Shown: positions 22,851 through 25,853 of the stretch, in pieces
Layout of the letters: each line of letters opens with the position of its first letter
How positions within the stretch are numbered: the first letter of the stretch is position 1
Source of the DNA: a bacterium
GTDB lineage: Bacteria > Elusimicrobiota > Elusimicrobia > Elusimicrobiales > UBA9959
Direction of reading: 5' to 3'
NCBI GenBank assembly: GCA_021845705.1
Contig: JAJZVJ010000003.1
Location: forward strand, 1-25,853
DNA length: 25,853 nucleotides
Translations under genes and position numbers: made by a program
The notes under the pieces: model-generated
Told to the model about the DNA's origin: nothing
The model's database searches: none
Seen by the model: the letters and a program-made list of their open reading frames with translations, nothing else

Positions 22851-24011
22851 ATGGATATCATTTCAAGACATTTAAACCCGGCTAAACAAAGTTTTTTTCT
22901 CTTTGGCCCGCGCGGAACCGGCAAATCTATGTGGGTGCGGGAACGGTTTGGAAAATCCCTTTTCCTGGATTTTCTTTCCCCGGAAACTTTCCGGGTTTAT
23001 TCGGCCTACCCGGAAAGGCTGCGCGAAATTATCGCCGCGAACCCCGGCAGGACGGATATCGTGCTGGACGAGATCCAGAAAGTGCCGCAGATCCTGAGCG
23101 TCATCCATTCCCTGATCGAGGAGCGCAAAGACCTGCGTTTTATAATGACCGGATCCAGTTCGCGCAAGATAAAAAAGACCGGCGCGGACCTGCTGGGCGG
23201 GCGGGCCGTCAACGTTTCGATGCACCCATTCATGGCTTCGGAACTGGGCGGCTCTTTTTCCCTTGAAGCCGCGCTGGAGACCGGCCTGCTGCCGCTGGTG
23301 CGTTTTGCCGGGGAGCCGGGCCAGACCCTGGCCGGCTACCTGGCCCTTTACGTCAAAGAGGAAGTGCAGGCCGAGGCGCTGGTGCGCAATATCCCGGCTT
23401 TCGCCCGGTTCCTTGAGGCGGTAAGTTTTTCGCACGGCGCCGTGCTGAACATTAGCGGGGTGGCGCGGGAATGCGCGGCCGAGCGCAAAACCGTGGAAGG
23501 CTACCTGAAGATACTGGAGGACCTCCTGCTGAGTTTCCAGGTGGGCGTTTTTGGTAAACGGGCCAAGCGGAAGCTGGTGGAACATTCTAAATTTTATTTT
23601 TTCGACGCCGGCGTCTTCAGAAGCATCCGCCCCAAAGGCCCGCTTGACCGCCCCCAGGAAATAGACGGCGGCGCCCTGGAAGGCCTTGTGGCCCAGCACC
23701 TGCGCGCCTGGATTGATTATCGCGGGAAGGCGAACAGACTGTACTACTGGCGCACCCCTAAAGGCCTGGAAGTGGATTTTGTGGTCTACGGCGAGGACGG
23801 GCTTTTCGCTTTCGAGGTGAAGAACACGGCCAGGATACGCCCGGAAAACCTGAGAGCGCTTGAGGCTTTCAAAAAGGATTACCCCGAGGCCGAATGCGTG
23901 TTCCTCTACAGGGGCGTGGAGCGCCTGAAAACCGGCAATGTGCTTTGTCTGCCCTGCGGTGAATTTCTCCAGGGCGTGAAACCTGACCGCCTACTGTTAA
24001 TTGGCAGATAG
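22851..24011 (+). CDS. AAA-type ATPase with DUF4143 domain
   Basis: A 386-residue protein of the common but poorly understood ATP-binding DUF4143 family. Walker A is GPRGTGKS (Gly19-Ser26), Walker B is IVLDEIQKV (Asp73-Glu74), and a sensor-like RFIMTGSSS follows near residue 105. The C-terminal half (about 160-340) is DUF4143, including FFDAGVFRSIRP and the segment EVDFVVYGEDG with FEVKN that resembles a PD-(D/E)xK nuclease-type core (Asp, Glu-x-Lys). Cytoplasmic. Proposed roles for relatives (defence, toxin-like, DNA-related) are unproven. It is a lone gene, convergent with a second, divergent DUF4143 ATPase downstream. Confidence 0.9.
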   Translation: MDIISRHLNPAKQSFFLFGPRGTGKSMWVRERFGKSLFLDFLSPETFRVYSAYPERLREIIAANPGRTDIVLDEIQKVPQILSVIHSLIEERKDLRFIMTGSSSRKIKKTGADLLGGRAVNVSMHPFMASELGGSFSLEAALETGLLPLVRFAGEPGQTLAGYLALYVKEEVQAEALVRNIPAFARFLEAVSFSHGAVLNISGVARECAAERKTVEGYLKILEDLLLSFQVGVFGKRAKRKLVEHSKFYFFDAGVFRSIRPKGPLDRPQEIDGGALEGLVAQHLRAWIDYRGKANRLYYWRTPKGLEVDFVVYGEDGLFAFEVKNTARIRPENLRALEAFKKDYPEAECVFLYRGVERLKTGNVLCLPCGEFLQGVKPDRLLLIGR

Positions 24012-24052
24012 CCGCCCTCCCGCCGGGCCCGTCGCGCGAAAGCTGCCGCTGC

Positions 24053-24184
24053 GTGAAGACCATAGATATAGGAATGGACAACACCTGCCCCGGCGGGTGC
24101 TTCTACTGCTATGTCACAACTTCTCCCGAACTGGTAGTAAAAAACTTCAAACATCACGACCCAAAGGCGCCGCATCTGCGCTGA
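24053..24184 (+). pseudogene. Radical-SAM-like N-terminal fragment (CxxxCxxC)
   Basis: In the gap between the two ATPase genes, the frame from GTG at 24053 to TGA at 24182-24184 encodes 43 residues beginning MKTIDIGMDNTCPGG and containing CPGGCFYCY, which matches the CxxxC-x-aromatic-C cluster-binding loop of radical SAM enzymes near a protein N-terminus. There is no Shine-Dalgarno, and nothing downstream continues the enzyme. It therefore looks like the remaining start of a truncated gene, although a short iron- or zinc-binding peptide cannot be excluded. The frame is also open upstream of the GTG, so the start is uncertain. Confidence 0.45.
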
Positions 24185-24189
24185 GAGCG

Positions 24190-24285
24190 AAAAGTGTCAG
24201 GTAAAGCCGGCCTTTTGGTATTATAGGGCGCAGTCCCGCCTGGGGCTTTGAGATTTATGGCTTGCCGGTCACTGGCACAATTTTC
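24190..24285. repeat. Imperfect inverted repeat pair, possible remnant of a small mobile element
   Basis: GAAAAGTGTCAGGTAAAGCCGGC near 24189-24211 resembles the reverse complement of 24263-24285 (GAAAATTGTGCCAGTGACCGGC), sharing GAAAA, GTG, CAG and CCGGC. The pair encloses about 50 bases without coding potential and starts five bases after the radical-SAM-like fragment's stop. It looks like ends of a miniature or REP-type element. No transposase is present, so this is tentative. Confidence 0.35.
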
Positions 24286-24315
24286 CTTGCCTGTGCTATC
24301 TTTTTGCCGGTTTTC

Positions 24316-25614
24316 TTAAAGGTAAGCTTTAAGACGCCAGAGCAGGTACAGCGGGATGTTCTTTACTTCTTTCCCGCCCACGTTCTCAAGGGAGGTCTTG
24401 ATGGAAATCCCCGGAGCGTATTTTTTTCTGTATTCCGCCAGGCTGCGCGCCCGGTTGCGCCCCGCTTTTACTTCGATGGGCACTATTTGCCCGTTGAATT
24501 GCGCCACAAAATCCACCTCGGCAGTATTGCCGGACCTCCAGTAAAAAGGCAGCTCCAGCTCCGCGTTAAGCAGTTCGGTCAACGCGAAATTCTCGGTCAG
24601 CGCGTGCTTGAATTCCCTGTAGGTTTCCGGTCCCTGGAAAACAGTCTCCGCCGGGAGCCCCGCCATCTTCCTCATCAGCCCGACGTCCGGCGCATACAGT
24701 TTGAAATAGGAAGGGGCGGCGTAGGCCGAGAGCGGCATGAACGGCTTTTCTATTTTCACCACTTTGTGCACCATCCCCGCCGAGACCAGCCATTCAAGGG
24801 CGTCCTCCAGGTCTTTGGACCTGGCGCCCGGCTTGGCGTGTCCGAAAATGAACTTGCCGCTTTCCCTGGCCAGCTGGTTCGGGATGGACTTCCAGATGAG
24901 GTTCAGCTTGGGGATATCCGCGGCCGGCGCGTGTTTGGCGAAATCCAGCTCGTAGGCGTCCAGTATGCGCCGCTGTACCGCCTCTACCTCGGCCACGTCG
25001 TTAGTCTCCAGCCATTTGGCGGCGGCCTCGGGCATGCCGCCGCACACGAAATAATTCCGGAGCAGCTCCTCCAGCCGCGCCGTGAACATTTCAGGGACTT
25101 CTTTATCGGCCGGAAGCCCGGCCAGAAAGCCGGCCAGCTCCTCCTCCCGGTTCGCCAGCAGGAATTCGTAAAAGCCGAGCGGCCGCAGCGTGCGCAGGTC
25201 GACCTTTCCCACCGGGAAAGACAGCGGCTTTGATAAAGCTATGCCGAGCAGGGAGCCGGCGCAGGCAATGTGATACTGCGGCGCGTCCTCGTAAAAATAT
25301 TTCAGCGCCGTCAGGGCGCGGCTGCAGAACTGGATCTCGTCGAAAATCAGCAGGGTTTTCCCGGGCTTGATGGCCCGGCGGTGGAATACGCCCAGTTCGG
25401 AGATGAGCCTTTGCGGATCAAGGTCCCGGTCGAAGCACTTTTGGAGCGGTTCATTGCCCTCGAAATTAAAATAGGCGAGGTCGGCATAAGCTTTTTTGCC
25501 GAACTCTTTGAGAAGATAGGTTTTGCCAGACTGTCGCACGCCCTTCAATAGAAGCGGTTTCCGGTCTTTGGCCTCTTTCCATTTAGAAAGTTCTATTGTA
25601 AAGGTTCTGTTCAT
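24316..25614 (-). CDS. AAA-type ATPase with DUF4143 domain (second, distant paralogue)
   Basis: A 432-residue protein. Walker A is GVRQSGKT (Gly25-Thr32), Walker B is TLLIFDEIQ (Asp92-Glu93), followed by HIACAGSLLGIAL (sensor region). The DUF4143 part (about 200-400) ends with a nuclease-like core, EVDFVAQFNG and IPIEVKAG in the form IVPIEVKAG. The family resembles the one at 22851-24011, but sequence is clearly different (another subgroup), so this is not a recent duplication. ATG at 25614 has no Shine-Dalgarno; a promoter ends six bases upstream, fitting a leaderless mRNA. Function is unknown. Confidence 0.9.
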   Translation of the reverse strand: MNRTFTIELSKWKEAKDRKPLLLKGVRQSGKTYLLKEFGKKAYADLAYFNFEGNEPLQKCFDRDLDPQRLISELGVFHRRAIKPGKTLLIFDEIQFCSRALTALKYFYEDAPQYHIACAGSLLGIALSKPLSFPVGKVDLRTLRPLGFYEFLLANREEELAGFLAGLPADKEVPEMFTARLEELLRNYFVCGGMPEAAAKWLETNDVAEVEAVQRRILDAYELDFAKHAPAADIPKLNLIWKSIPNQLARESGKFIFGHAKPGARSKDLEDALEWLVSAGMVHKVVKIEKPFMPLSAYAAPSYFKLYAPDVGLMRKMAGLPAETVFQGPETYREFKHALTENFALTELLNAELELPFYWRSGNTAEVDFVAQFNGQIVPIEVKAGRNRARSLAEYRKKYAPGISIKTSLENVGGKEVKNIPLYLLWRLKAYL

Positions 25615-25620
25615 GTATTC

Positions 25621-25649
25621 ATCATATTAAATATGAATAATGCAGCCAA
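25621..25649 (-). promoter_or_regulatory. Promoter of the second DUF4143 gene, leaderless arrangement
   Basis: On the minus strand, TTGGCT (25649-25644), a 17-base spacer and TATGAT (25626-25621), followed by GAATAC and the ATG at 25614. The expected transcription start coincides with the A of the ATG. An imperfect inverted repeat (ATTCAT...ATGAAT, 25618-25637) overlaps the -10. Confidence 0.6.
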
Positions 25650-25758
25650 TATTGCATTTATGGCATATATAATGCGGAGTGATGGGCGCAAGGGCTAATG
25701 ATGTTAAGTATATTGCATCTTGCCAAATGAATCCCTGCTCTGTTTTCTCTATCTGGAG

Positions 25759-25786
25759 AGGCAAAGGGGGGTGCCTTTTTTCTTTA
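25759..25786 (+). terminator. Rho-independent terminator on the plus strand
   Basis: AGGCA (25759-25763), loop AAGGGGGG, TGCCT (25772-25776), followed by TTTTTCTTT. This is a short stem with a good T-tract. No annotated plus-strand gene ends here: the flanking gene to the left is on the minus strand and starts at 25614. It may end an unannotated small transcript. Confidence 0.5.
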
Positions 25787-25790
25787 AGTT

Positions 25791-25799
25791 TGGTAAGAT
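25791..25799 (+). promoter_or_regulatory. Possible extended -10 box for tRNA-Cys
   Basis: TGG-TAAGAT (TAAGAT at 25794-25799) ends ten bases before the tRNA 5' end at 25810, so transcription would begin a few bases upstream of the mature tRNA. Confidence 0.35.
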
Positions 25800-25809
25800 A
25801 TTGGGACAC

Positions 25810-25853
25810 GGTGCGGTGGCCAAGTGGTAAGGCGAGAGTCTGCAAAACTCTTA
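25810..25853 (+). tRNA. tRNA-Cys (GCA), 3' part cut by the window end
   Basis: The first 44 bases fold as a tRNA: acceptor strand GGTGCGG, TG, D-arm GCC-AAGTGGTAA-GGC, G, anticodon stem AGAGT/ACTCT with loop CTGCAAA giving anticodon GCA. The variable loop, T-arm and acceptor 3' strand lie outside the window. Confidence 0.93.

Noticed and set aside
24262..25233. Plus-strand frame of 323 codons opposite the second DUF4143 ATPase
   Set aside because: Antisense to Walker A/B-bearing protein; composition typical of a shadow frame.
25627..25845. Minus-strand 72-codon frame
   Set aside because: It starts inside the tRNA-Cys gene on the opposite strand and has no ribosome binding site or recognisable domain.
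22760..25853. Genomic island integrated at tRNA-Cys
   Set aside because: Integration normally uses the 3' end of a tRNA gene, but here the DUF4143 patch lies on the 5' side. No integrase or duplicated tRNA end was seen.

Overview
The window is about 25.9 kb of GC-rich bacterial DNA with tightly packed genes, many overlapping by 4-8 bases. The organism is a Gram-negative-type (diderm) bacterium. I see Omp85-type and other outer-membrane barrels, PorV/PorQ-like protein, a YcbB-type L,D-transpeptidase and its MepK-like partner hydrolase, and many signal peptides. A secreted protein with a type IX-like C-terminal module beside a PorV-like barrel, together with paired DUF4143 ATPases, would fit an Elusimicrobiota-like or FCB-like lineage. 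That is an impression from gene content only; no rRNA or ribosomal protein is present to place it.

Layout. (1) 3-4690: a three-gene cytoplasmic signalling operon made of a multi-PAS hybrid histidine kinase (5' end outside the window), a receiver-class III nucleotide cyclase, and a receiver-histidine kinase. (2) 4746-7792: a good sigma70-type promoter and structured leader, then a PAS/HisKA_3 kinase, its overlapping NarL-type regulator, and a second paralogous NarL-type regulator with its own putative promoter. (3) 7923-11736: a secreted seven-repeat SBBP beta-propeller protein followed by a PorV/PorQ-like outer-membrane protein. (4) 11801-15685: a perfect hairpin, a small YtxH-like membrane protein, a compact one-POTRA Omp85-like barrel, a small membrane-anchored basic protein, another barrel, and a secreted protein of unknown role. 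(5) 15689-17939: L,D-transpeptidase and MepK-like endopeptidase, convergent with one base between stop codons. (6) 18095-20290, minus strand: a four-gene overlapping operon (barrel protein, small unknown, holin-like membrane protein, AI-2E-family transporter). (7) 20409-22746: a divergent soluble PAS histidine kinase and glutaminase. (8) 22851-25614: two convergent DUF4143 ATPases separated by a radical-SAM-like gene fragment and an imperfect inverted repeat. (9) The 5' part of tRNA-Cys at the right edge.

How parts work together. The first operon looks like a soluble phosphorelay whose only recognisable output domain in the window is a cyclic-nucleotide cyclase. The NarL-type system would control transcription. 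The two peptidoglycan genes should make and cut 3-3 cross-links. Several lone genes (DUF4143 ATPases, glutaminase, mepK-like) lack a Shine-Dalgarno sequence and have a -10-like box 6-16 bases before the ATG, suggesting leaderless or nearly leaderless mRNAs. The most unusual single site is a T TTT TTA slippery heptamer at the end of the minus-strand kinase: a -1 shift there restores a canonical kinase C-terminus. No CRISPR array, rRNA, intact transposase or intact prophage was seen.
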